DNA of 43,618 bases from JAWOFN01 sp046497505 [NCBI: bacterium]. GTDB taxonomy: Bacteria > Blakebacterota > Blakebacteria > Blakebacterales. The DNA lies in assembly GCA_046497505.1 (NCBI GenBank), contig JAWOFN010000060.1:1-43618 (forward strand), written 5' to 3'. Positions 1 to 8,694 of the stretch are shown piece by piece; the stretch's first letter is position 1; each line of letters starts with the position of its first letter. The position numbers and the translations under genes were made by a program. The notes below the pieces were generated by a model that was not told where the DNA came from, did not search any database, and saw only the letters and a program-made list of their open reading frames with translations.

Positions 1-2
1 CC

Positions 3-383
3 ACCGGCCGGGGTGCGCCCGGCGACCCGGACCGCGTGCAGGGTCGCCCGGTCGACATGGGCAAGGAGGGTGTGGAGGCGTTCCGTGAGGCCCAGCGGGA
101 GGAGATGCAGGAGCAGACCGGGCAGCGCCCGGTGGGAGAAGGAAGACCCTCTCCCCGGACCGTCGTGCGATTCGCCCGGGAGGTGGATGAGCTGCTCATA
201 AGCGGCGGGCTGGCCGGCGGGGAGGAGCTCGCGGGTACCCCGGCGGTCGTGGATGTGCCGTTCGGGGAGGGGCACGTGGTGATGTTCGCCATCAACCCCA
301 TGTGGCGAGGCGAGACCGAGGGCACCTACGCCCTGGTGCTCAACGCGCTCATGCACCACGCGGACCTGGACGCGGGCCGCTGA
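3..383 (+). CDS. C-terminal end of a secreted M14 zinc carboxypeptidase (5' end outside window)
   Basis: The reading frame is open from the left edge and stops with TGA at 381-383, so only about 126 C-terminal residues are present. The last part (VVDVPFGEGHVVMFAINPMW, then a segment reading Y-A-L-V-L-N-A-L and ending DLDAGR) resembles the beta-rich tail found at the end of long M14 carboxypeptidase-like proteins of Gemmatimonadota. There it follows the zinc-binding catalytic domain. The catalytic residues lie outside the window, so activity cannot be judged. The GTG at 36 is internal and is not taken as a start. Three further M14 genes in the window support the assignment. The family call rests on tail similarity only. 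Confidence 0.6.
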   Translation, partial: TGRGAPGDPDRVQGRPVDMGKEGVEAFREAQREEMQEQTGQRPVGEGRPSPRTVVRFAREVDELLISGGLAGGEELAGTPAVVDVPFGEGHVVMFAINPMWRGETEGTYALVLNALMHHADLDAGR

Positions 384-406
384 TCCCGTGAGACCGCCCG
401 GCGAGG

Positions 407-436
407 AAGGCCGGCCGTCCCGGGGCGGCCGGCCTT
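407..436 (+). terminator. Hairpin after the M14 fragment
   Basis: A perfect 11-bp inverted repeat (407-417 with 426-436, AAGGCCGGCCG and its complement, 8-nt loop) lies 24 bases after the stop codon. No T-run follows, so it is a strong hairpin rather than a classical intrinsic terminator. Confidence 0.5.
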
Positions 437-537
437 CGCGGTGGATACCCGACCCGTTTCCGGTTTCCCCCCGTCGCTCCCGGTTCCTACCTTCCTGCTG
501 CTCGGCCCGATGACTTGAGGACAGGACGCCCAGACCC

Positions 538-2754
538 ATGCCCGAAGACCGCACGGCCCCTGGAGGACAGACACCGGCCGTCCCTGCCGGTGCGATCCCC
601 CCCCCCGAATTCGGGGAGGGGCTCACCGAACTCCTCTCTCCCCGGTCGGTGGCGGTGATCGGGGCCTCGACCCGGGAGGAGACCCTCGGGGGGAAGATCC
701 TGCAGAACCTTCTGGCGGCGGCGTTCACCGGCCCTCTCTACCCCGTGAACCCGAAGGCGGAATCGGTACAGGGCCTGCCGGCCTACCCGAGCATCTCCGA
801 TGTGCCCGGGGAGGTGGATCTCGCGGTGATCGTGGTGCCCCGGGATTTCGTCCTGAGTGTGGTCGAGGAGTGTGCGGGGGAGGGGATCCCTGCCTCCATC
901 GTGATCAGCGCGGGCTTCGGCGAGACGGGGGAGGAGGGAGAGCAGCAGGAGCGGGAGATGCTCCGCATCGCCCGGGAGCACGGCATGAGGCTGCTGGGTC
1001 CCAACTGCATGGGAGCGATCAACACCGATCCCGAGGTGGGTCTGGACGCCACCTTCAGCCCGGTGCCGGCGCTGGAAGGGGGTGTGGCCCTGGTGAGCCA
1101 GAGCGGGGCGCTGGGAGTGGCGATACTGAACCTGGCGAAGGACCTCGACCTGGGGCTCAGCCAGTTTCTGTCCATCGGCAACCGTGCGGATGTGGGGGTG
1201 GTGGACGCTCTCGCCCACTGGTCGGAGGAGGAGCGGACCCGGGTGGTGGCCATGTACCTGGAATCGTTCGATGAGATCAGGGCCTTCCTGGAGACGGCCC
1301 GCCCGCTCAGCCGGAGGAAGCCCCTCATCGCCGTCAAGGCGGGCCGGTCGGAGGCGGGCGCCCGAGCCGCCAGCAGCCATACGGGAGCACTGGCCACCAG
1401 CGACCGGACCGTGCAGGCCCTCCTCGATCAGTCGGGCGTGCTTCGGGCCCCCACCGTGCAGGACCTCTGTCACTGGGCCGCCGCCTTCGAGAAGTGTCCG
1501 CTGCCGGCGGGACGAAGGGTGGCGGTGGTGACCAACGCCGGCGGTCCGGGCATCATGACGGCGGACGCCTGCAGTTCCAGCGGGCTGGAGATGCCCCCCC
1601 TGGCCGGGGAGACGCAGGAGGCCCTCCGCTCGTTCCTCCCGCCGGAGGCGGCCGTCCGCAACCCCGTGGATATGATCGCATCGGCCACGGCGGAGGACTA
1701 CCGCAGGGCGGTGGAGACGGTGCTGGGGGACGAGGGGGTGGATATGGTCCTGGTGCTGAACGTGACTCCCATACTCTACCGGCCGGTGGAGGTGGTGCGG
1801 GCACTGGCCGAGGCGACCCTGGCGGCCGAGAAGCCGTGTCTCGGTGTGTTCATGGCCGAGGGCACCTTCTATCAGGAAGCCGCCTCCGTTCCCGGTGCTC
1901 CCCCGATCTACCGATACCCGGAGGCTGCGGTAGAGGCCATGCGGGCCATGGTGGACCACGTCGAGTGGATGGCCCGGCCCGAGAGCGCCTTCGATCCCTT
2001 CCCGGTGGATGTCGAAGCAGTGGAGGATGCCCGCTCGCGATTCCCCTCACAGGGCGGGGGGGAGGAGGACCCCGGGGAGGGACCGGTCCTCCTCGATCAC
2101 GAGGTCGCCACGGTCCTGCTCGAGGCGTACGGCATCGAGGTCCCTCCGCAGTACGTGGTGCGGGGAGCGGAGGAGGCCGCGGAGGCCGCGGAGCGGATCG
2201 GCGCGGAGGTGGCGCTGAAGGCGCTGGGTGGTGACCTGCTCCACAAGAGCGATGTGGGGGGGGTGGCCCTCCACCTGAGAGGGGCCGGGGAGGTGCTGAC
2301 ACGGGCGAGGGAGATGCAGCGGGCCGTGGAGGAGTCCGGCCACACCCTGGACCGCTTCCTGGTGCAGCAGATGGTCGCCGGAGGGGTGGAACTCATCGTC
2401 GGTGCCCGCCGGGAGGGGGAGTACGGGACGATCCTCATGGCGGGACTCGGGGGGTTCTTCGCCGAGGCCCTGGAGGATGTGCAGATCCGGCTGCTGCCGG
2501 TGACGCCCACCGAGGTCAGGGCGATGCTGGAAGGACTGCGGGGTTACCCGCTCCTGGCGGGGGAGGTCCGCGGGAAGGGGGTGCACCTGGAGAGCGTGGT
2601 GGAACTGCTGGGCCGGGTGTCCCGGATGGCGGAGGAGGTCCCCGAGCTGGCAGAGATCGAGCTCAACCCGGTGATCTGTTCCCACCGGGTCGGTGATTGC
2701 CGGGCCGTGGACGCGGTGCTCCGTGTGGACCCATCGATGAGGGGATGGGACTAG
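538..2754 (+). CDS. Acetate/acyl-CoA ligase (ADP-forming), fused alpha and beta subunits
   Basis: It interconverts acyl-CoA + ADP + Pi and acid + ATP + CoA, allowing substrate-level phosphorylation during amino-acid breakdown. The 738 residues show the usual fused order. A CoA-binding Rossmann domain (about 20-145, SPRSVAVIGAS) comes first, then the two succinyl-CoA-ligase-like domains (about 160-490). A C-terminal ATP-grasp domain (about 520-735, ALGGDLLHKSDVGGVAL) follows. His281 in SSHTGALA matches the phosphorylated histidine of the family. No acetyltransferase domain is attached, unlike the Pat-type regulators with the same core. The gene is monocistronic, between a hairpin at 407-436 and the M14 gene at 2942. 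The ribosome site is weak (a distant GAGGA). Substrate (acetate, propionate or branched acids) cannot be told from sequence. Confidence 0.88.
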   Translation: MPEDRTAPGGQTPAVPAGAIPPPEFGEGLTELLSPRSVAVIGASTREETLGGKILQNLLAAAFTGPLYPVNPKAESVQGLPAYPSISDVPGEVDLAVIVVPRDFVLSVVEECAGEGIPASIVISAGFGETGEEGEQQEREMLRIAREHGMRLLGPNCMGAINTDPEVGLDATFSPVPALEGGVALVSQSGALGVAILNLAKDLDLGLSQFLSIGNRADVGVVDALAHWSEEERTRVVAMYLESFDEIRAFLETARPLSRRKPLIAVKAGRSEAGARAASSHTGALATSDRTVQALLDQSGVLRAPTVQDLCHWAAAFEKCPLPAGRRVAVVTNAGGPGIMTADACSSSGLEMPPLAGETQEALRSFLPPEAAVRNPVDMIASATAEDYRRAVETVLGDEGVDMVLVLNVTPILYRPVEVVRALAEATLAAEKPCLGVFMAEGTFYQEAASVPGAPPIYRYPEAAVEAMRAMVDHVEWMARPESAFDPFPVDVEAVEDARSRFPSQGGGEEDPGEGPVLLDHEVATVLLEAYGIEVPPQYVVRGAEEAAEAAERIGAEVALKALGGDLLHKSDVGGVALHLRGAGEVLTRAREMQRAVEESGHTLDRFLVQQMVAGGVELIVGARREGEYGTILMAGLGGFFAEALEDVQIRLLPVTPTEVRAMLEGLRGYPLLAGEVRGKGVHLESVVELLGRVSRMAEEVPELAEIELNPVICSHRVGDCRAVDAVLRVDPSMRGWD

Positions 2755-2941
2755 ACCTCCTCCCCCTCTTCCAGGCAGCTCGTCGCGGCTCCAGCCCATA
2801 ACGGACCAGAACCCGTTGATGACTTCGGCCGGCGGGGTTGTAGTACCGGAAGTCCACGGCCCTTCGGGCCGGTCTGCCCTGCCGTCGAGTCTGACCTGGA
2901 TGACCCACAACCTCCGGCGGATGCCGGAAGGGGGCGAACCC

Positions 2942-4984
2942 ATGAGGCTTCACCTTCCCGGAGCAGGACGACGGGGCCGGAGCGCCGGCGCCGTCCTCGC
3001 GCTCCTGTTCCTGCTGGGGGCGGCGTCCGATGCTTCGGCGCAGAAGGTCCCCATCTCCTTCGATGACTACCACGGCTATACCGGGACCGTGGACTACCTG
3101 CAGAAGGTGGCGCGGGCCTATCCGGATCTCACCGAACTGATCCCCATCGGCGAGAGCACGATGGGTCGTACCATCTACGTGCTGGTGGTTTCCGACATGG
3201 AGACCGGGACCACCATCGACCAGCACGTGGAGCTGCGCAACCTCCGGAAGGAGGGCGTGCGGCACATGTCCCCGATGGAGTCCTACCAGGGCAAGCCGGG
3301 GCACTGGATCGACGGCGGGACCCATGGGAACGAGTACACGGGCACCGAGGTCTGCCTCTACATCATCGACAAGCTGCTCACCGGGTACGGGGAGGGCGGC
3401 GAGATCGAGCAGCTCGTCGACGACAACACCTTCTATATCTGTCCCATCGTGAACCCGGACGGTGTGTTCAACAGCGTGGAACGGGGGATCTCCCAGCGGC
3501 AGAACTCCATGGAGGTGGACGACGACGAGGACGGGGAGGTGAACGAGGACGGTCCGGACGACCTGAACGGTGACGGTCACATCACCTCCTTCCGCTACCC
3601 CGACCCCGAGGGGCGCTACGTCATCGACGACGTGGACCCGAGGATCATGGTCCGGCTGGGTCGAGAAGAGAGCACGGAGAAGCAGCGCTATTCCGTCATC
3701 CGGGAGGACCGCGACAACGACGGGGACGGTCGACGGGGCGAGGACTCCGAACGCGGCATCGACGTGAACCGCAACTACCCGGAGGGCTGGTTCGACGACC
3801 AGGACAGGCAGGCAGGGACGGGCGACTATCCCTCCTCGGCCCCGGAGAGCCGGGCGATCCTGGAGTTCTTCACGAACCATACCAACATCCTGCTGGCCCA
3901 GTCCTTCCACACCTCGGGCGGGTTCACCTACCGTCCCTTCGCACGCTGGCCCGACAGCCGGATCGCTCCGAAGGACCTGGTCATCTACGACCGGGTCATG
4001 GGCAGGTACTACACCGAACTGCTGGGTCAGGAGCTCCCGGATGCCTGGAAGGAGCCGATCACCTCGGGGCAGGAAGGCGCGGGGGCGACGCGCGGCACGC
4101 CCCGGTCCGGGCGGAGGTCCCCGCAGCGGAGCACCAGCCGGGACTACGAGCTCCCCCGGGCGTGGCGCCACCCTTACAACGACGACGCCGGTCGGCCCTA
4201 CGGCTTCGGTATCTTCATCGACTGGGCGTACGCCCAGTTCGGGGCCTGGGCCATGACCACCGAGCTGTGGAACTGGCGTGAGGACCATGTGGGGGCTCCC
4301 GCCTTCGAGGGAGAGGACGCACGGCTGCAGTACGAGCGATGGTACCTGGATCACCAGGACAGCGAGGCCGGGGGACGTTTCTTCGTACCCTGGGAACGAT
4401 ATCGTCATCCCGAGCTGGGGGAGGGGGAGATCGGAGGATGGATCTCCACCTATTTCGGCGGTAACGTCCCGCCGGGGGAGTCGCTGGTCGCCCTGGCCGA
4501 TAGACACTGGCAGTTCGAACTCTTCAAGGCCCGCATGCTCCCCCGCCTCGCCATCACCGACGCCTCCGCCGAGGTCATCTACACGACCGACTCGGCCCGG
4601 GAGGCAGAGGCCGTGGCCCGGGGAGACGGATTCTCCATCCGTCCCGCCGGTCGGACGGGTACCTTCAAGGTGGTGAAGGTGACCGCCCGGGTGGAGAACA
4701 GCGGACAGCTCGACACCCACCTGGAGAACGGGGCCCGCCTGGACGGGAACCGGGAGGACGTCATCTGGCTCCTCGGTCCCCGGGACCGTATCCGGTACCT
4801 GCAGGGGACCGCGTTCATCCAGCTGGGTACCCTGGAAGGCACGCTCCAGGTACCCGGATCCGACCCTCCCGCGACGAGCCGCGAGGTGACCTGGCTGGTC
4901 GCTGTGGAAGGGGATGGACCGCTCGAGCTCGTGCTGTCCTCTCAGAAGGGCGGCACGGTCGTCCGTGAGATCACGCTGAGGTAA
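2942..4984 (+). CDS. Secreted M14 zinc carboxypeptidase (first of tandem pair)
   Basis: A predicted extracytoplasmic metallopeptidase of 680 residues that removes C-terminal residues from peptides. The chosen ATG has GGAAGGGGG upstream and gives a clean signal peptide (ALLFLLGAASDASAQ). An upstream ATG at 2816 would add a tail with no signal character. Zinc ligands His128 and Glu131 lie in THGNEYTG, the third ligand is His323 (QSFHTSGG), substrate-binding VNRNYP lies between them, and the catalytic glutamate is Glu441 (TTELWNW). Acidic DxDxDG-like loops are inserted in the catalytic domain (DDDEDGEVNEDG, DRDNDGDGRRGED) and look like calcium sites. A beta-rich C-terminal domain follows. The next M14 gene begins 15 bases downstream, so the two are probably co-transcribed. 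Substrate specificity is unknown. Confidence 0.88.
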   Translation: MRLHLPGAGRRGRSAGAVLALLFLLGAASDASAQKVPISFDDYHGYTGTVDYLQKVARAYPDLTELIPIGESTMGRTIYVLVVSDMETGTTIDQHVELRNLRKEGVRHMSPMESYQGKPGHWIDGGTHGNEYTGTEVCLYIIDKLLTGYGEGGEIEQLVDDNTFYICPIVNPDGVFNSVERGISQRQNSMEVDDDEDGEVNEDGPDDLNGDGHITSFRYPDPEGRYVIDDVDPRIMVRLGREESTEKQRYSVIREDRDNDGDGRRGEDSERGIDVNRNYPEGWFDDQDRQAGTGDYPSSAPESRAILEFFTNHTNILLAQSFHTSGGFTYRPFARWPDSRIAPKDLVIYDRVMGRYYTELLGQELPDAWKEPITSGQEGAGATRGTPRSGRRSPQRSTSRDYELPRAWRHPYNDDAGRPYGFGIFIDWAYAQFGAWAMTTELWNWREDHVGAPAFEGEDARLQYERWYLDHQDSEAGGRFFVPWERYRHPELGEGEIGGWISTYFGGNVPPGESLVALADRHWQFELFKARMLPRLAITDASAEVIYTTDSAREAEAVARGDGFSIRPAGRTGTFKVVKVTARVENSGQLDTHLENGARLDGNREDVIWLLGPRDRIRYLQGTAFIQLGTLEGTLQVPGSDPPATSREVTWLVAVEGDGPLELVLSSQKGGTVVREITLR

Positions 4985-4999
4985 TACGGAGGTCGGACC

Positions 5000-6892
5000 A
5001 TGGAGTACACGAGGACCATCAAGCGGATCGTCGGCATCACGCCGGCCCTCCTGCTGGCCGCCGTGCTCGCCGCAGCGTCCACACCGCCCGCGGCGGCCCA
5101 GGAGAAGCTCCAGACGAGCCCCGGCGGCTATCATGGAGAGATGGACTTCCCCGTCTCGTGGAAGCGGTACTACAGCTACGACGAGTGGGTGCAGATCATG
5201 CACGACATGCAGGAGCAGTACAGCGGCCTGGCGGACATCGAGAGCATCGGCAAGAGCCGCATGGGTCGGGACCAGTGGCTGCTCACCCTGACCAGCAAAG
5301 AGACGGGTCCGGCGGAGAGCAAGACGGCGATGTGGGTCGACGGTGCCATCCACGGCAACGAGGTGAACGGCATCACCTGTTCTCTCTATGCGGCCTGGTA
5401 CCTGCTCACGCGCTACGACTACGACCCGTACGTCCACGACCTGCTGGATTCCTTCACCTTCTACATCCTGCCCGGGATGAACGTGGACGCCAACGATTCC
5501 TTCGTCCGCTTCCCCAACACCCCCAACAACCCCCGGGAGACGTACCGTCCGGAGGACAACGACGGTGACGGCCTCTACGACGAGGACCAGACCGAGGACG
5601 TCGACGGGGACGGGGAGCTGTCGGTCATGTGGGCGGAGGACCCGGATGGGGGATACGTGCTGAGCGAGGACGGGCGACGGTTCGTCCGCATGGAGGAGAA
5701 GCTGGAGGGGCTCCGCCGGTTCCGGAGGATCGGATCGGAAGGATATGACAACGACGGGGATGGGCGGATCAACGAGGACGACATCGGGGGCCCCGACCCG
5801 AACCGCAACTTCCCCTACGGGTGGAACCTGGGTGCCGGGTGGCCCTACCCCCTCTCGGAGCCGGAGACCCGGAACGTCTATGAGTTCTGGCTGGACCACG
5901 ACAACATCTTCGCGTCGTTCCACTACCACAACACCGGCCGTCTGATCATGTTCAGCGCGCCGCCGCCGGCGCCCGAAGGGGCACAGACCTCGCGCAGGGG
6001 CTACCGCGGCGACCCGGAGCAGATACGGGCCCGCCTGCGGGAGGAGAACCGGTACGCGCAGTACTTCGACCGGGTGGTACCCCGGGAGTACCAGCATGAC
6101 ATGGACGTCCAGACCGAGATCGTCACCATGGGGGCGCGGATCCTCCAGAACTACCGTCCCACCATCTCGGGTCTCTCGGGGCAGGCGCAGGCCGGCTCCT
6201 ACTACATGCGGGGGCACTACGCCTATCTCATCGAGCTGTGGGGCCGTCCGACCTTCGACCAGGACATCGACGGGGACGGCCGGGTGAGCGACGAGGAACG
6301 GATGATGTGGCATGACCTCGAACTCACCGGGGAGGGCTGGATCACACCCCGGGAGTTCGACCATCCCCAGCTGGGGCGGGTCTGGATCGGGGGGACCCCG
6401 AAGAAGCACACGGTGCGCACGCCCCCGGCCCGCTACATCGAGAGCGAGGCCTTCCGCAACGCCCAGTTCGTGCTCTACGTCGCCAGCCAGTTCCCCCGGG
6501 TCGAGATCGACGATGTGGAAGTCGAGCCCGCGACCGACGACCTGCTCTGGGTCGAGGTGACAGTCGCCAACGAGAAGACCTTCCCCACCTCCTCGGACCG
6601 GGAGGTCGTACTGGAGACGGCCGTCATGGACCGGATCGCGGTGACCTCCTCCCGCGGGCTGGAGGTGCTGTCCGTACCCTCCGGTGAGTCCCGGATCGAC
6701 CCGTACGACCGGGCTGGCCGGGCCACCCTGGCAGGAAGCGGACCGGTCGAGTTCCGCCTGCAGGGCGATGACCGGCAGGTCTTCCGCTACCTGGTCAGGC
6801 TCGACGGGAGGAACGGGTCGATGGAGGTCACGGTGACCTCGAAGGCGGGCGGAACGGCGAAGCGGACCATCGAATTGAACAGGGGCTCCTGA
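5000..6892 (+). CDS. Secreted M14 zinc carboxypeptidase (second of tandem pair)
   Basis: A 630-residue paralogue-like partner of the preceding gene, with signal peptide (ALLLAAVLAAASTPPAAAQ). Zinc ligands are His118 and Glu121 (IHGNEVNG) and His308 (SFHYHNTG). PNRNFPYGW is the substrate-binding motif and Glu412 (LIELWGRP) the catalytic base. It carries more acidic repeats than its neighbour: DNDGDGLYDEDQTEDVDGDG, DNDGDGRINEDD and DIDGDGRVSDEE, each like an EF-hand or dockerin calcium loop. This suggests calcium-dependent folding outside the cell. The C-terminal 150 residues form a beta-sandwich-like region ending in a lysine/arginine-rich strand, as in the first gene. GGAGG precedes the start by about 9 bases. 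The pair share layout but differ enough to suggest different substrates. Confidence 0.88.
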   Translation: MEYTRTIKRIVGITPALLLAAVLAAASTPPAAAQEKLQTSPGGYHGEMDFPVSWKRYYSYDEWVQIMHDMQEQYSGLADIESIGKSRMGRDQWLLTLTSKETGPAESKTAMWVDGAIHGNEVNGITCSLYAAWYLLTRYDYDPYVHDLLDSFTFYILPGMNVDANDSFVRFPNTPNNPRETYRPEDNDGDGLYDEDQTEDVDGDGELSVMWAEDPDGGYVLSEDGRRFVRMEEKLEGLRRFRRIGSEGYDNDGDGRINEDDIGGPDPNRNFPYGWNLGAGWPYPLSEPETRNVYEFWLDHDNIFASFHYHNTGRLIMFSAPPPAPEGAQTSRRGYRGDPEQIRARLREENRYAQYFDRVVPREYQHDMDVQTEIVTMGARILQNYRPTISGLSGQAQAGSYYMRGHYAYLIELWGRPTFDQDIDGDGRVSDEERMMWHDLELTGEGWITPREFDHPQLGRVWIGGTPKKHTVRTPPARYIESEAFRNAQFVLYVASQFPRVEIDDVEVEPATDDLLWVEVTVANEKTFPTSSDREVVLETAVMDRIAVTSSRGLEVLSVPSGESRIDPYDRAGRATLAGSGPVEFRLQGDDRQVFRYLVRLDGRNGSMEVTVTSKAGGTAKRTIELNRGS

Positions 6893-6936
6893 ACCTCCTG
6901 AACAGCCCGACACCCCCTATACCTCAGGAGCCTCAC

Positions 6937-6962
6937 GGGCGGGCGTCTTCGGACGTCCGCCC
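6937..6962. terminator. Bidirectional hairpin between convergent genes
   Basis: An 11-bp stem (6937-6947 with 6952-6962, one G:T wobble) is closed by a TTCG tetraloop. It lies between the M14 gene and the convergent ABC permease and can serve both strands. Only a short T-rich tract (CTTCTATAT) follows on the plus strand. Confidence 0.7.
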
Positions 6963-6970
6963 CTTCTATA

Positions 6971-7771
6971 TCATGTGCTCTGCTCCAGGCGGTACTCTTT
7001 CAGGAGCAGGAGGCAGGATGCGGCGGCGGTGAAGAGTGCCGCGATGCCCGCCAGGATCAGACCGGCTGCCGCGGGTGAGATCTGCTGCTGGGGCAGGACG
7101 ATGTTCAGCAGGGCTCGCAGGGGTTCCTGCCCGGGGTCGGGGGCAGGCGGGGGGGAGAGCACGTTCAGGTAGTGGGCGATGGTGAGGTACTTCACCTTCG
7201 CCGGCACGAAGGCGGCTGCGCTCTCCCACCCGAAGATGAAGACCAGCCCCACCAGGACGGGCCGCTTGATGAGACCGCCAAGCAGGGTGAAGAAGGCCAT
7301 GTATGCCGCCATCCCCAGGAGGACGGCCCCCGCGGCCCCAGTGAGCTGGCCCAGGTTCCGCCCGAACGCGCCGTCAGCTCCTCCCACGGTCAGCACGGCG
7401 TACGCCGCTACAAGGGAGAAGACCAGGATGGCGCCGGCCGTGATGATCGCCGCCGCCACCTTGGCGACGATGATAGCCGGGCGGGGGATCGGGCGCGTGA
7501 GCAGGTAGGGAAGGGTGCGCTCGTCCACCTCGTCCGCGACGACCCCCGCGCCCAGGAAGAGCGCGGTCACGGGGAGCAGGAAGTGCAGGTAGAGCATGAA
7601 GCTGAGCTGGGGGAAGTGCTCGGAGACCCGGATGCCCTCATCCTGCAGGGCCGGGGCCATCAGGCGCAGCAGCAGTGCGAACCCCACCGGCACCAGTCCC
7701 AGCACCATCATCCCCACTGCGCGCCGGCTGCGGAGGCCGAGCCGGAGGAAGAATCGTATCAGGAAGCCCAT
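6971..7771 (-). CDS. ABC-2-type permease, second exporter pair
   Basis: A membrane subunit of 266 residues with about six hydrophobic segments. Between the first two transmembrane spans is DEVDERTLPYLLTRPIPR, a signature of ABC-2 (NatB/NosY-like) permeases. It is the last gene of a five-gene minus-strand run, starting 5 bases after the stop of its ATPase (7777-8694). The ATG at 7771 was chosen because the longer frame to 7999 reads back through the ATPase gene in another frame and has no membrane character. It presumably forms a heteromeric or homodimeric transporter with the ATPase. The substrate is unknown: gliding, copper-site assembly, antibiotic export and membrane-protein handling are all known roles of the family. 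Confidence 0.82.
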   Translation of the reverse strand: MGFLIRFFLRLGLRSRRAVGMMVLGLVPVGFALLLRLMAPALQDEGIRVSEHFPQLSFMLYLHFLLPVTALFLGAGVVADEVDERTLPYLLTRPIPRPAIIVAKVAAAIITAGAILVFSLVAAYAVLTVGGADGAFGRNLGQLTGAAGAVLLGMAAYMAFFTLLGGLIKRPVLVGLVFIFGWESAAAFVPAKVKYLTIAHYLNVLSPPPAPDPGQEPLRALLNIVLPQQQISPAAAGLILAGIAALFTAAASCLLLLKEYRLEQST

Positions 7772-7776
7772 GCCTG

Positions 7777-8694
7777 TCACCTCACCAGGTAGTCGAAGAC
7801 CGCTTCGAGGTTCTCGTCCGGCGACCAGAGGGAATGGATCCTTACACCGCTCTCGAGGGCGATCCCCGGCAGCCTGCGGTGGAAGTCCTCGGGCCGATCC
7901 GTCTCGACGGTGAGCTGATCCTCCTCCCGGTCGAACTCGACGGAGAGCACGTCCTCGAACTCCATGAGCCGTGCGGTGAGCACGTTCACGTTGCTGCAAC
8001 GGATGCTCACCTGCAGGGGATGGCTGTCCATCAGACGTCGGATCTCGTAGATGTTCCCCTCGGCCAGCAGGCGGCCGTGGTTGATGAGCAGGATCGTGTC
8101 GGTCATCTCCTCGATCTCGTGCAGGACGTGACTGGAGACCACGAGTGTCCGCCCCGCTTCTCCCAGCTCCCGGATCGTCCGGATGGCCGCCCGGCGCCCC
8201 AGCGGGTCCATCCCGTTGAGCGGCTCATCCAAGAAGAGGACCCGGGGGTCGTGGGCGATGGCCTGGGCCAGCTTGATCCGCTGACGCATGCCCTTGCTGT
8301 ACCCCGCGATGGCCTTGTCTGCCGCATCGGACATATCCATGCGTTCGATGGCCGAGGCGGCCCGCTCGCGTCCCTCGGTCGGCCCGTACCCGTGCATGCG
8401 CACCAGTGCCTCCACGAAATCGCGCCCCGTCAGGTAGCTCCAGAAGGCATCGTTCTCGGGACAGTAGCCCACCTCCCTCATGAGTGCGTGGTTGCCCCAG
8501 ACCGGCTGACCGTCCACCTCCACCGATCCCCGACTCGGTTTGAGCTGTCCGGTGAGCAGGCGGAGGAGGGTGGTCTTGCCTGCCCCGTTCGGGCCGAGGA
8601 AACCGGTGACCCCGGCGCCGATGGTGAAGTCCAGGTCGTTCACCCCGCTGACCGGACCGTACCATTTCGAGAGTTCTCGGACCTCGATCCTCAC
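7777..8694 (-). CDS. ABC transporter ATPase, second exporter pair
   Basis: A 305-residue nucleotide-binding subunit. Walker A is GPNGAGKTT (about residue 40), the signature loop is YSKGMRQRIKLAQA, and Walker B is VLFLDEPLNGMDP. The switch histidine is in SSHVLHE. The last 90 residues form a C-terminal extension (VSIRCSNVNVLTARLMEF onwards), usual for ATPases paired with ABC-2 permeases. The GTG start overlaps the TGA of the upstream permease in a GTGA motif, pointing to translational coupling. The serine usual in the signature loop (LSGGQ) corresponds to YSKGM, as in NatA/CcmA-type ATPases. Confidence 0.88.
   Translation of the reverse strand: MRIEVRELSKWYGPVSGVNDLDFTIGAGVTGFLGPNGAGKTTLLRLLTGQLKPSRGSVEVDGQPVWGNHALMREVGYCPENDAFWSYLTGRDFVEALVRMHGYGPTEGRERAASAIERMDMSDAADKAIAGYSKGMRQRIKLAQAIAHDPRVLFLDEPLNGMDPLGRRAAIRTIRELGEAGRTLVVSSHVLHEIEEMTDTILLINHGRLLAEGNIYEIRRLMDSHPLQVSIRCSNVNVLTARLMEFEDVLSVEFDREEDQLTVETDRPEDFHRRLPGIALESGVRIHSLWSPDENLEAVFDYLVR

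Noticed and set aside
5500-5800. Repeated DNDGDG-coding stretches as a DNA repeat array.
   Set aside because: The similarity is at protein level (calcium-loop motifs) with irregular spacing. It is not a nucleotide repeat or CRISPR.
2663-6913. A 1416-codon open frame on the minus strand across both tandem M14 genes.
   Set aside because: It is antisense to two genes with clear catalytic motifs and signal peptides. It has no recognisable domain and follows from strong GC bias at third positions, which removes stops on the opposite strand.
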